Positions 6,237 to 13,802 of a stretch of DNA of 13,869 nucleotides are shown here, piece after piece (the stretch's first letter is position 1; each line of letters begins with the position of its first letter). A program made the position numbers and the translations under genes. Location of the stretch: contig JARGFV010000069.1 of the NCBI GenBank assembly GCA_029210545.1, forward strand, positions 1-13,869, in the 5' to 3' direction. This DNA comes from a bacterium. GTDB taxonomy: Bacteria; BMS3Abin14. The notes under the pieces were generated by a model. That model did no database searches and was not told where the DNA came from. It saw only the letters and a program-made list of their open reading frames with translations.

Positions 6237-6920
6237 GGCACCCGCCCGGACCAGGAGCCTTGCACAGGCCTTTGCCGTGGCCCCGGTCGTGTAGACATCG
6301 TCGAAAAGCATCACCCTCTTCCCTTTCACTTTCCCGATCCCCGACCCTGCGGCGAAGGAACGGGCCGCGTTTTCCAGCCTGGCCGAACGGCCCAACCCCA
6401 CCTGGGGTATGCTCCCGCATTTAACGACAACATTCTCAGCCAGGGCAACACCTAACCGGCGCGCCAGAGGTTTTGCCAGGATCGCGGCGCAGTTAAAACC
6501 TCTGGAGAGAAGGACCCGCCTTGAAGCGGGCACCGGCACAACGACATCAGCCACCGGGATCGGCTCCAGGGTGTCGACGCCCCGTTCCAGCGCCTCGGCA
6601 AGGGGACCCGCAAGAGCCAGGCTCTTACCGTACTTGAGGCCGCTCAGTGCCCCGGCAACGGCCCCGCGATATAAATAGAGCCCACGGCACCACCGGAAAG
6701 GGACGGGCGACACCAGGCAGGACAGGCAGAGGTGAGGCTCCTGACGGACCGGGAACGGTTCCCCGCATCGGATGCAGCAGGAAGCGCCCACCGGTTCAAA
6801 GGATCGGAGGCACAGGCCGCAGCAGTGGGGATGGGTATCCTGTGAAAGCTCACCGCAAAGGATACAGACGGGAGGGTAGATGGCATCGAGCAGTGCCCGC
6901 GTGGCCTTCTTCAATATCAT
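6147..6920 (-). CDS. comF: ComF family amidophosphoribosyltransferase-like protein
   Basis: A 257-residue protein. The N-terminus holds cysteine pairs typical of the ComF double zinc motif: C19/C22, C33-C34/C37, C48-C49/C52 and C65/C68. The C-terminal half is a type I phosphoribosyltransferase with the PRPP loop VMLFDDVYTTGAT at 203-215 and the upstream VVPVPASRRVLLSRGFN (127-143). ComF helps natural DNA uptake in competent bacteria; in many others the homologue's role is unproven. The start is the ATG at 6920; an in-frame extension up to 7070 reads through a dispersed repeat and is not protein-like. No good ribosome site is visible. About 20 residues after the usual family end (VSVLTLARR) form a tail that overlaps the phosphatase gene. 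Confidence 0.9.
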   Translation of the reverse strand: MILKKATRALLDAIYPPVCILCGELSQDTHPHCCGLCLRSFEPVGASCCIRCGEPFPVRQEPHLCLSCLVSPVPFRWCRGLYLYRGAVAGALSGLKYGKSLALAGPLAEALERGVDTLEPIPVADVVVPVPASRRVLLSRGFNCAAILAKPLARRLGVALAENVVVKCGSIPQVGLGRSARLENAARSFAAGSGIGKVKGKRVMLFDDVYTTGATAKACARLLVRAGALVSVLTLARRAPENLEHLFVDASVGSQDP

Positions 6921-6990
6921 GGAATGTGATGTGCAAAAGGAAGGCCAACAGGGACAACTCGATGCCCGGGAGGGGGTGCATGGGTGAGGG

Positions 6991-7100
6991 GGCGACGCGG
7001 AGAACAACTGGACGCGGCGACGCGGAGATGGGGAGACGCGGGGAAGAGAACAGCCGCAATGTACAGCCATGTCTCCGTGTCACCGTGTCACCGTGTCTCA
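6991..7100 (-). repeat. 110-nt dispersed repeat, copy 1 (gpmI-comF spacer)
   Basis: Aligns without gaps to 12381-12490 with 11 differences (90 percent identity), including an identical 36-nt run at 7033-7068. The left half repeats GACGCGG units and the right half repeats CCGTGTCA units, so the ends can fold together (GACGCGGAGA with TCTCCGTGTC). It lies 21 nt after the gpmI stop and 70 nt before comF. Confidence 0.85.
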
Positions 7101-7121
7101 CCAACCATCGGAGATGGATGG

Positions 7122-8666
7122 TCAGAACAGGGGAGTGCCTGTCATCTCCGGTGGTTGCTGAATACCCATGATCTTCAAAATTGTGGGAGCCACGTCGGCC
7201 AGGCGCCCTTCCCGCAGTTCCGGGTCACCCGGCACATAGTCCGCGCCGACCAGGATCAGCGGAACCCGCCGGGTGGTGTGGGCCGTATGGGGTGTACCAT
7301 CGGAATCCTGCATCGATTCGGCGTTTCCGTGGTCGGCCGTGATGAGGAGCACCCCCCCTGATTCGAGAACCTTGTCGCTCACCCGGCCGATGCACTCGTC
7401 CACCTTTTCGACGGCCTTTACAGCGGCTTCGTACACTCCGGTGTGGCCCACCATGTCGGGATTCGCGTAATTGACCAGAACAAAATCGAAACGGCCCGAG
7501 TCCAGCTTTGCCAGGAACTCCACGGTCACCCCTTCAGCACTCATCTCGGGCTTCAGGTCGTAGGTCCGCACCTCTTTGGGTGAAGGCACCAGGCTCCTCT
7601 CTTCCCCCGGAAAGACCTTCTCCTCGCCACCGTTGAAAAAGAATGTGACGTGGGCATACTTTTCGGTCTCGGCGATCCTGAACTGGGACAGACCCTGGTT
7701 ACTGATCACCTCCCCCAGGATGGCTCTCAGGGAGGTCGGCGGAAAAGCCACCGGATAGGGGAAGGTCTCATCGTACTCGGCAAGACAGACGTAGCATGAA
7801 AGCGCGGGTAGCCGGCCCCGGTCGAAATGGGCGAATTTTTCGTCGTTAATAGCGTGAGTGATCTCCCGGGCACGGTCCGCCCTGAAGTTCATGAAGATCA
7901 CCCCGTCTCCGTCCGAGATGTTCCTGGCGGGGGCGTCCCCGTCGGTGATGAATGTAGGCTGGATGAACTCGTCGGTCTCCCCACGCTGGTAGGCAGCCTG
8001 GACCGCCTCCTCCCCCGACCGGGCGGTGAGCCCCTTTCCGTGGACGAGGACGTTAAACCCTCTCTCAACCCGTTCCCAGCGGTTGTCACGGTCCATGGGG
8101 AAAAAGCGCCCCGCCACGGAAGCGATCCGGCCTCCGGGGATGGTATCGAGATGTTTCTGCATGTCCCGGATGAACCCCAGACCGGAGTTGGGCGGGGTGT
8201 CCCGTCCATCCATGAAAGCGTGGACGAAGATGCTCCTGATACCTCGTTCAGAAGCCGCGGACACAAGCGCCTTGATCTGGTCGATGTGGCTGTGCACTCC
8301 ACCGTCAGACATGAGACCCATGACGTGGAGCCGTCCCGAGGTGGCCTTGATCATCTCGAACGCCTGCAGGAAAGCCTGGGTCCTGGAAAACTCACCCGTC
8401 TCGATGGCCTTGTTGATCCGGGTGAAGTCCTGATACACGATCCGGCCGGCCCCAAGGTTCAGGTGACCGACTTCCGAATTGCCGATCTGGTTGTCCGGAA
8501 GCCCGACGTCTTCCCCTGCGGCGCCGAGGGTGGTGGCAGGGTAATGGGCCATGAGGAAATCCATGGCCGGCGTCCTGGCATCCGCTATGGCGTCACGCCC
8601 CTCGCCTGTGGAGACTCCCCACCCGTCGAGGACCATCAACACAGTCGGGGCTTTTTTATCTGACAT
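7122..8666 (-). CDS. gpmI: 2,3-bisphosphoglycerate-independent phosphoglycerate mutase
   Basis: Interconverts 3- and 2-phosphoglycerate in glycolysis and gluconeogenesis, using two Mn ions and a phosphoserine intermediate; cytoplasmic. The 514-residue length is standard. D14 in VLDGWG and the nucleophile S64 in IGNSEVGHLNLGAGR bind the metals with D403 and H407 (NPDMVGHTG), D445-H446 (TADHGNAE) and H463. The substrate-domain segment FMDGRDTPP (151-159) and FRADRAREIT (261-270) are also present. ATG at 8666 has GGGAG 7 nt upstream. It lies behind the LapA-LapB fusion gene with a 224-nt gap that contains a likely terminator, so it may be transcribed or attenuated separately. Confidence 0.97.
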   Translation of the reverse strand: MSDKKAPTVLMVLDGWGVSTGEGRDAIADARTPAMDFLMAHYPATTLGAAGEDVGLPDNQIGNSEVGHLNLGAGRIVYQDFTRINKAIETGEFSRTQAFLQAFEMIKATSGRLHVMGLMSDGGVHSHIDQIKALVSAASERGIRSIFVHAFMDGRDTPPNSGLGFIRDMQKHLDTIPGGRIASVAGRFFPMDRDNRWERVERGFNVLVHGKGLTARSGEEAVQAAYQRGETDEFIQPTFITDGDAPARNISDGDGVIFMNFRADRAREITHAINDEKFAHFDRGRLPALSCYVCLAEYDETFPYPVAFPPTSLRAILGEVISNQGLSQFRIAETEKYAHVTFFFNGGEEKVFPGEERSLVPSPKEVRTYDLKPEMSAEGVTVEFLAKLDSGRFDFVLVNYANPDMVGHTGVYEAAVKAVEKVDECIGRVSDKVLESGGVLLITADHGNAESMQDSDGTPHTAHTTRRVPLILVGADYVPGDPELREGRLADVAPTILKIMGIQQPPEMTGTPLF

Positions 8667-8680
8667 AGTGGAACTCCCGC

Positions 8681-8706
8681 AAAAAACCCCGACATATGTA
8701 TCGGGG
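8681..8706 (-). terminator. Intrinsic terminator just before gpmI
   Basis: On the minus strand CCCCGA (8706-8701) pairs with TCGGGG (8692-8687) around an 8-nt loop and is followed by six T (8686-8681). The U-run ends about 8 nt before the gpmI ribosome site. An alternative pairing of CCGACA with TGTCGG uses the same right arm. It may end transcripts from the upstream genes or act as an attenuator for gpmI. Confidence 0.65.
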
Positions 8707-8731
8707 TGTCGGAGTGACGGGGTATCGGAGT
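8702..8731. repeat. Imperfect 16-nt-period tandem repeat
   Basis: CGGGGTGTCGGAGT (8702-8715) and CGGGGTATCGGAGT (8718-8731) differ at one base. The rest of the lapAB-gpmI spacer (8732-8874) shows no gene. Confidence 0.6.
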
Positions 8732-8874
8732 ACGAGCAATACTTCCTCCCTCAATCCGCTACCCTGTACTGTAACCCATAACCTCACGCTGCGTCTGGAC
8801 TCGGATGTTTGAGGATTTACACCGTTACCCCGTTACTTCGATACGTTTCCCATCAACTTTTTTCGGGGGAAACA

Positions 8875-8889
8875 GCAACCGGAGGTTGC
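8875..8889 (-). other. Small hairpin directly after the LapA-LapB stop codon
   Basis: GCAACC (8875-8880) and GGTTGC (8884-8889) pair around a 3-nt loop, one base from the TAG stop. No U-run follows, so termination is not clear. Confidence 0.45.
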
Positions 8890-8890
8890 C

Positions 8891-10231
8891 CTACTGCTCG
8901 CTTTCATACTGCGGGCTGGCCGCGGGTGTACGGATGATCTCGGTGAGACCGGGGAGTGTGAAACTGTTCCACAGGCCGCACGACTTACATCGCGAGGCCC
9001 ACCGGTCGACAGTGTGTCCGCAATTGCCGCAGGTGAACCGGGGATTGGAGCCGTCGGAAAGTTCCACGTACCGCCCATACTCCTCCATGGCTTCAGTGTA
9101 ACGCTCTCTCCTGGCGCTGATCTCTCCGAGGAGGGCATGGAGCAGCGGAGACTCGTAGCCGGTTGATTCCACCTTCTTGAGCGCCATGTACCCTTCGTCC
9201 ACCATCTCGAGCCGCAGGCAGATCTTGCCGTAGAACAGGTTGAGGAAGATATCCGACGGGGACTGGTCCAGCAAAGACCGGAACGTTTCGATGAGCTTGC
9301 GGGGGTTTTCCTGCCCGAGGAGCTTCTCTTCCATGACCTGGAGGAACACGGGGTTCTGGTGACGGCGATACCCTTCCACCAGAACGTTGATCCCGTCGTC
9401 CACGCGGCCAGCCCGGATGCGGGCATCTCCCAGGGTCACCGTGGCGGCGACGAATTCGGGGGCCTCCTTGAGGATCTCCCTCAGGGCCTTGACCGCCTTG
9501 TCCGTCTCCCCCTTCTCCAGCAGTTCGGCCGCCCACTGGTACCGGAGCCCCAGAAGGCGTTCCTGGGAGCCTGAGTCCTTCCCGGCGGCCTTCATCAGCT
9601 TGCGCTGACTTTCCACGGCGCCCTCCCACTGGGCCTGATGCTCCTGGATATCCCTTAACGCCGTCAGTGCGGTCCTGTTGGATTCGTCCCTCCTGATGAT
9701 CTTCCGAAGAACGTCAGCCGCTTCAGACAACTGCCCTGTGGTCATGTAATCGTCCACAAGAAGGAGAAGGACCCTGAGGTTGTTGGGATGGGCCTCAAGG
9801 GCCCTTTCGTGAAGGAGGAGGGCCTTTTTCACCTCGCCCAGCTCAAGGTAGACCATACCGAGCCGGAAAAAAGGCATAAGGTACTCGGAGTCTTTGCCGA
9901 CGGCCTCCTCAAGGAGCTTGACCGCCTCCTGCATCTTGCCCGAAAGGTGGGCATCGACGCCGCGGTTATAAAGCTCCTCTGCCTTCGTGCGTTTTCTGCG
10001 CTGTATCCCCACCTGGATCTGACCGTATGTTTTCCGTACCCCCCTGATGGCGAAAAGAAGGAGTATGATGAGCGATCCAAACCCCATGGAAATAAGGACC
10101 ACGCCGACCACCGGCAGTTCCATCGCTTTTCCGTGCCAGAGGTTTACCGTCACGACCCCCTGGTTGTAGAAAGCAAAATAGGAAAACGCGATAACGACCG
10201 CCAGTAAGAGGATGGTCCCGATCCGGCTCAC
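8891..10231 (-). CDS. lapB: LapA-LapB fusion: membrane-anchored TPR protein with rubredoxin-like zinc ribbon
   Basis: A 446-residue protein. Residues 1-70 match the LapA (DUF1049) domain: a first membrane helix about 5-22, the N-x-x-x-V-x-V-N-L strand (23-31), a second helix about 41-63, then a basic cytoplasmic stretch. Residues 85-390 are TPR repeats (for example EELYNRGVDAHLSGKMQEAV at 85-104). The end holds C401-x2-C404 and C415-x2-C418 in CGNCGHTVDRW and CKSCGLW, the LapB rubredoxin-like ribbon. In E. coli, LapA and LapB are separate neighbours, and LapB steers FtsH to LpxC and so limits LPS synthesis; here both are one chain. GTG start overlaps the dksA stop by 4 nt, with GAGAGGTGA upstream. 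The functional role is inferred from family. Confidence 0.85.
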   Translation of the reverse strand: MSRIGTILLLAVVIAFSYFAFYNQGVVTVNLWHGKAMELPVVGVVLISMGFGSLIILLLFAIRGVRKTYGQIQVGIQRRKRTKAEELYNRGVDAHLSGKMQEAVKLLEEAVGKDSEYLMPFFRLGMVYLELGEVKKALLLHERALEAHPNNLRVLLLLVDDYMTTGQLSEAADVLRKIIRRDESNRTALTALRDIQEHQAQWEGAVESQRKLMKAAGKDSGSQERLLGLRYQWAAELLEKGETDKAVKALREILKEAPEFVAATVTLGDARIRAGRVDDGINVLVEGYRRHQNPVFLQVMEEKLLGQENPRKLIETFRSLLDQSPSDIFLNLFYGKICLRLEMVDEGYMALKKVESTGYESPLLHALLGEISARRERYTEAMEEYGRYVELSDGSNPRFTCGNCGHTVDRWASRCKSCGLWNSFTLPGLTEIIRTPAASPQYESEQ

Positions 10232-10587
10232 TTTATCTCACCTCTCTTTTCCAGGTCTTCTTTGCACTGGGCACAGTACAGGGCGTTCGGCCTCACATCA
10301 AGCCGTCCTTCAGGGATATCTTCGCCGCACATCTCGCATATCCCGTAGTTGCCGTTCTTGATCCGGTAAATGGCACCGTCGACCTCCCTGATGCGGTGGT
10401 TGATCTTTTCGGTACGCGCCAGGGAGGTATCGGCAGCATAGCTCGAATCGGCCATGTCCACCGAGTCCATGGCGCCGGGCCGTTCCTTGTTCATCTCCCC
10501 GTTGGTCACCTTGTAGAGCTCCGCAACGAGATCGAGCCTCATTTCGAGGAGCTTCTTTTTGAACTTCTCCAGTTTTTTCGCGTCCAT
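10228..10587 (-). CDS. dksA: DksA/TraR-family zinc-finger transcription regulator
   Basis: A 119-residue protein of the DksA/TraR family, which bind the secondary channel of RNA polymerase and change promoter response, often with ppGpp. A coiled-coil N-terminal half has the tip motif D41-S-V-D44-M-A46, matching the DxxDxA needed for DksA activity. The zinc finger uses C84, C87, C105 and C108. It is shorter than E. coli DksA (151) but longer than TraR, as is common outside enterobacteria. ATG at 10587 has AAGGG about 9 nt upstream. Its stop overlaps the LapA-LapB GTG, so the two are translationally coupled, and a stem-loop separates it from rlmH. Confidence 0.92.
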   Translation of the reverse strand: MDAKKLEKFKKKLLEMRLDLVAELYKVTNGEMNKERPGAMDSVDMADSSYAADTSLARTEKINHRIREVDGAIYRIKNGNYGICEMCGEDIPEGRLDVRPNALYCAQCKEDLEKRGEIK

Positions 10588-10602
10588 GAACGGTTTCCCT
10601 TG

Positions 10603-10630
10603 ATAACGGATTTCACAGGAAATCCGTTAT
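10603..10630 (-). other. 11-bp stem-loop containing the rlmH stop codon
   Basis: ATAACGGATTT (10603-10613) pairs perfectly with AAATCCGTTAT (10620-10630) around CACAGG. The rlmH TAA (10629-10627) is inside the stem. No U-run follows, so it may protect or process the message rather than end it. Confidence 0.65.
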
Positions 10631-11085
10631 TTGTGGTAAGGCTCTCCCCTGATGATGGTCATCGCCCGGTAGAGCTGCTCCATCAAAAGGAGCCTCGCCA
10701 TCTGATGAGGAAGGGTCAGGGCTGAAAGCGACAGGACCAATCCGGAATCTTCGACTGCGCCCGACGCCAGTCCGTGGGGGCCACCGATGATGAAGCTGGC
10801 CAGGTCCTGACCGGTGACCATGGCATTTTCCAGCCAACCGGCCAGCTTCTCCGAAGACATGGCCCGGCCGGTCCGGTCCAGGGCCACCCTCGCGGATGCC
10901 TTCATGTGGTCCTTCCTCAGCTTTGAATAAGCCTCCTCCAGATCCCGCGGGTTGCCCGACCGCTCCTTGGCGGCTTCGATGACCCTGATCGGGAGGTAAT
11001 GCCGGATACGTCCAGCATACTCATCGACACCGTCTTTGTAGAAAGGCTCCCGGATCTTTCCAATCCCGAGGACCTGGAGCTTCAA
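10627..11085 (-). CDS. rlmH: 23S rRNA pseudouridine-1915 N3-methyltransferase
   Basis: Methylates pseudouridine 1915 in helix 69 of 23S rRNA using S-adenosylmethionine, on assembled 70S ribosomes. The 152 residues carry the SPOUT-fold knot: FIIGGPHGL near 98-106 and the C-terminal LTLPHQMARLLLMEQLYRA (128-146) ending in GEPYHK, both strongly conserved in the family. Length fits (E. coli 155). The start is a TTG at 11085 that overlaps the rsfS TGA by 4 nt (TTGA), a common coupling in this gene pair. The start is weak by ribosome site but set by the family's usual MKLQVLGIGK beginning. Confidence 0.96.
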   Translation of the reverse strand: MKLQVLGIGKIREPFYKDGVDEYAGRIRHYLPIRVIEAAKERSGNPRDLEEAYSKLRKDHMKASARVALDRTGRAMSSEKLAGWLENAMVTGQDLASFIIGGPHGLASGAVEDSGLVLSLSALTLPHQMARLLLMEQLYRAMTIIRGEPYHK

Positions 11086-11447
11086 GGTGTTTCTTTGTCC
11101 CCGGGATCATCCAGATCCAGCCTGGGGGCGTCGATCCAGAGCCTTTCTATATCATAATACTCGCGGACCGGCTCAAGGAAAACGTGAACCACGACCTCGC
11201 CGTAGTCCAGGAGTACCCATTTTCCATCCCGGAGCCCCTCTTCCCCCATGGCCCTTATCCCGACAGCCTTGAAAGCCTCCACAACGTTTTCCGCCACGGC
11301 CTGTACGTGGCGGTTTGAAGTGCCGGTGAGGATCACGAAAAATTCCGCTACCGAGGAGAGCTCCCTGAGATCCAGAACGAGTGGATCGAGAGCTTTCTTG
11401 TCCAGTGCCGCCCCAGCGGCCAAACGGGCCATATCAATAGAATTCAA
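11082..11447 (-). CDS. rsfS: Ribosomal silencing factor RsfS (Iojap family)
   Basis: Binds ribosomal protein uL14 (L14) and blocks joining of the 30S and 50S subunits when nutrients are low. At 121 residues it has the full family pattern: LDLRELSSVAEFFVILTGTS at 25-44, the RHVQAVAENV segment, and WVLLDYGEVVVHVF at 77-90 followed by REYYDIERLWIDAP. The start used is a TTG at 11447 with AAAGGG about 12 nt upstream; an in-frame ATG at 11432 would drop five residues and is a real alternative. Overlaps rlmH. The 217-nt gap upstream, to nadD, is filled by a hairpin repeat. Confidence 0.95.
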   Translation of the reverse strand: MNSIDMARLAAGAALDKKALDPLVLDLRELSSVAEFFVILTGTSNRHVQAVAENVVEAFKAVGIRAMGEEGLRDGKWVLLDYGEVVVHVFLEPVREYYDIERLWIDAPRLDLDDPGDKETP

Positions 11448-11475
11448 ACCGTTGTCATCCCTTTGTTAATCGCCT

Positions 11476-11648
11476 AAGTCCGGGTGGGACTTCGGCTCAA
11501 CGGAAACCGAAAAGCGGGGTTTCCGGTTTCCTCACGGATCGAAGACCTGTGGTCCATCTTCGATCCGGGCGCCTCTCACAGGCGCGATGGTTATTGATCC
11601 GGGCGCCCCGCGCGGGACGCGTTGACTGCTTCCATGCAAGGCTGTCAA
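11476..11648. repeat. Multi-hairpin intergenic repeat, copy 2
   Basis: Six stem-loops fill the nadD-rsfS spacer. AAGTCC 11476-11481 pairs with 11487-11492. The 12-bp stem 11502-11513 with 11520-11531 has one mismatch and loop GCGGGG. GGATCGAAGA 11536-11545 pairs with 11557-11566. GCGCCT 11569-11574 pairs with 11580-11585. The 11603-11620 palindrome has one change from the 32-49 copy. TTGAC 11622-11626 pairs with 11644-11648. Positions 11593-11625 match 22-54, and 11476-11531 is homologous in layout to 13808-13867. Confidence 0.8.
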
Positions 11649-11664
11649 TTTCATTTCTCCGATA

Positions 11665-12321
11665 CTATCCTGGGGCCGTCGTTTCCGGCCTGTAGATGCC
11701 GTTTAACTGGATATACTGGAAAACAGGCCCGGGGACAAGGTTTGCGATCTCTTCGCCCCTGGCGGCCATCTCCCTGATCCGGCTGGACGAGAGATCCACC
11801 GGTGTGACCTCCAGGGCACGAAGAGTGCCCCCGGCATCGTGGATGAAGACACCCTCCTTTCCCGGTGTGTAGCGGTGCCGGGCCTTATCGGGAAGGGGGC
11901 CTGTCAGATCAACGTCGAACCCGGGCCTGGTCAGGACCACAAGGTGGACCCGGGCCAGGACGTCCGCAGGCCGATACCAGGTGGAGATCTCGGCGAAAGC
12001 ATCGGCACCGAGGGCCAGCCAGGGGATCGCGCTCCCATGCCTGGCGCTGATCTCTTCTACCGTGTCAAGGGTGTAGGAAAGCCCCCTCCTCCGGATCTCC
12101 ATGTCGGAGGAAACAAGCCGTGGATCCTGCTGAACCGCGAGGCAGAGCATCTCGTATCGCTGGCCGGCTGTGGCCGAGGTCGCTGACCGGTGGGGAGGAT
12201 TAGCCGACGCCATCATGAAAACCCTGTCCAGGTCGAAAGCTTCGGCAAACTCCCCCGCCACGGTTATGTGACCGTTGTGGACGGGATCGAAAGTGCCGCC
12301 GAAGATCCCGATTTTTTTCAC
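11665..12321 (-). CDS. nadD: Nicotinate-nucleotide adenylyltransferase
   Basis: Joins ATP and nicotinate mononucleotide to make deamido-NAD in NAD synthesis; cytoplasmic. At 218 residues it carries GGTFDPVHNGH (8-18), the nucleotidyl-transferase ATP site, then ANPPHR, GADAF and the closing SSSRIREMAARGE, the ISxTxxR-like motif. Start is the GTG at 12321 with AAAGGA 8 nt upstream, which gives the usual MKKIGIFGG beginning. An in-frame ATG at 12501 would add 60 residues that are simply a translation of a dispersed DNA repeat and should not be annotated. It lies between proA and rsfS, the usual neighbourhood in relatives, although both flanking spacers now hold repeats. Confidence 0.96.
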   Translation of the reverse strand: MKKIGIFGGTFDPVHNGHITVAGEFAEAFDLDRVFMMASANPPHRSATSATAGQRYEMLCLAVQQDPRLVSSDMEIRRRGLSYTLDTVEEISARHGSAIPWLALGADAFAEISTWYRPADVLARVHLVVLTRPGFDVDLTGPLPDKARHRYTPGKEGVFIHDAGGTLRALEVTPVDLSSSRIREMAARGEEIANLVPGPVFQYIQLNGIYRPETTAPG

Positions 12322-12380
12322 CCTAACAATCCTTTTGCGGAAAAAACTCGGGATCTGCAGACGCGGTGACGCGGAGATGG

Positions 12381-12490
12381 GATGACGCGGAGAATAACTG
12401 GACACGGCGACGAGGAGATGGAGAGACGCGGGGAAGAGAACAGCCGCAATGTACAGCCTTTTCTCCGTGTCCCCGTGTCCCCGTGTCCCA
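12381..12490 (-). repeat. 110-nt dispersed repeat, copy 2 (proA-nadD spacer)
   Basis: The partner of 6991-7100 in the same orientation, 90 percent identical over 110 ungapped positions. Related GACGCGG units continue to about 12359. It lies 18 nt after the proA stop and 59 nt before the nadD GTG, nearly the same position relative to the upstream gene as copy 1. The rest of the spacer holds no gene. Confidence 0.85.
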
Positions 12491-12508
12491 GTGTCATGCA
12501 ATACCGGG

Positions 12509-13765
12509 TCATTCTCTCAGGTGCCCTTCGCCGAGGACCATCCACTTCTCCGTGGTCAGTTCCTCCAGTCCCATGGGCCCCCGGGCGTGGAGCTTGTCGG
12601 TAGAGATCCCGATCTCGGCTCCCAGGCCGAACACGAACCCGTCGTGCAGCCTGGACGAGGCGTTCACCATGACCGCGGCCGAATCCACCTCCCTGAGGAA
12701 CCGCTGGGCGTTCCCATGGTCGCGGGTGACGATGACGTCGGTGTGGGCAGAGCTGTAGCGGGCGATGTGGTCCATGGCCTCGTCAAGGGTGTCCACCACC
12801 CTTACCGAGAGGATCTTGTCCAGGTATTCGGCTCCCCAGTCCTCCTCAGCAGCCTCTTTCGCCCAGGCAGCCGCCTCCAGGGTCCGGGGACATCCGCGGA
12901 TCTCGACACCTTCGCTGCGGAACCGGTCCAGTAAACCGCTGAGGAACTCGCCCGCCATGTCCTGGTGGACCAGCATGGTCTCCATGGCGTTGCAGGTCCC
13001 GGGCCTGTCCAGCTTGGCGTTCAGGCAGATCTCGGCAGCCATCCGGGGATCGGCGCCGCTATCCACATAGGTGTGGCACACGCCGTCGAGATGCTTGATA
13101 ACGGGGATGGTGGAGTTTTCCATGATCATGCGGATGAGCCCCTTGCCGCCGCGGGGGATAATCAGGTCCACGTAATCATCCAGTGTCAGGAGCGCGCGGA
13201 CCGCCTCCCTGTCCGTGGTAGGTACTGCCTGAACGACCCCGGAGGGAAGTCCGGCTTCAGCCACGCACTCGCTGAAAAGTTGAGCGAGCGCGTGATTGGA
13301 GTTGACCGCCTCCGACCCCCCCCTCAGGATGCAGGCGTTGCCGGACTTGAGGCATAAAGCTGCAGCGTCGATCGTCACGTTGGGGCGGGACTCGTAGATG
13401 ATCCCGATGACCCCGATGGGAGCCCGTACACGGCCAACCCGGAAACCGCTGGGACGGGTCCACATACCCGTTACCGTCCCCACCGGGTCCGGCAGGGCGA
13501 CGATCTCCTCGACCGCCACGGCCATCGCTTCGATGCGTTCTCCGGTCAGCTCGAGACGGTCGAGCATGGCGCTGGTAAGTCCCGCCTTTTCCCCCGCCTC
13601 GAGGTCCTTGCGGTTCTCCTCCTGAAGGTGGCCTGCCGAACCCCTGATCTTTTCGGCGATCAGAGTCAGCGCCCGGTTCTTGTCGGCAGGCTTGGCTCCG
13701 GCAAGGATGCGGGCTGCGGTTCGAGCGTTACGACCCATTTCGGTCATGAGTTTGTTGATGTCCAT
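12509..13765 (-). CDS. proA: Glutamate-5-semialdehyde dehydrogenase (gamma-glutamyl phosphate reductase)
   Basis: Reduces gamma-glutamyl phosphate to glutamate-5-semialdehyde with NADPH, the second step of proline synthesis; cytoplasmic. The 418-residue length matches the family. IGVIGIIYESRPNVT (117-131) and ACILRGGSEAVNSN (144-157) are the cofactor-domain signatures, C258 in RPGTCNAMET is the catalytic thiol, and HDGFVFGLGAEIGIST with KLHARGPMGLEELTT marks the C-terminus. ATG at 13765 has AAGGTG about 5 nt upstream. proB would be expected just beyond the right edge of the window; instead the visible part of that spacer begins with an AT-rich stretch and a hairpin repeat. Confidence 0.97.
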   Translation of the reverse strand: MDINKLMTEMGRNARTAARILAGAKPADKNRALTLIAEKIRGSAGHLQEENRKDLEAGEKAGLTSAMLDRLELTGERIEAMAVAVEEIVALPDPVGTVTGMWTRPSGFRVGRVRAPIGVIGIIYESRPNVTIDAAALCLKSGNACILRGGSEAVNSNHALAQLFSECVAEAGLPSGVVQAVPTTDREAVRALLTLDDYVDLIIPRGGKGLIRMIMENSTIPVIKHLDGVCHTYVDSGADPRMAAEICLNAKLDRPGTCNAMETMLVHQDMAGEFLSGLLDRFRSEGVEIRGCPRTLEAAAWAKEAAEEDWGAEYLDKILSVRVVDTLDEAMDHIARYSSAHTDVIVTRDHGNAQRFLREVDSAAVMVNASSRLHDGFVFGLGAEIGISTDKLHARGPMGLEELTTEKWMVLGEGHLRE

Positions 13766-13802
13766 GTATTCACCTTAATTTCAAAATTCAAATTTGATAG
13801 AG

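Noticed and set aside
6921-7070. 50-residue N-terminal extension of ComF
   Set aside because: It reads through the dispersed repeat and has no family likeness.
7827-8663. Plus-strand open frame (278 codons) opposite gpmI
   Set aside because: gpmI is complete with all metal ligands, so this frame is a shadow.
12322-12501. 60-residue N-terminal extension of NadD
   Set aside because: It is a translation of the 110-nt repeat and spacer; the GTG at 12321 has a ribosome site and gives the family start.
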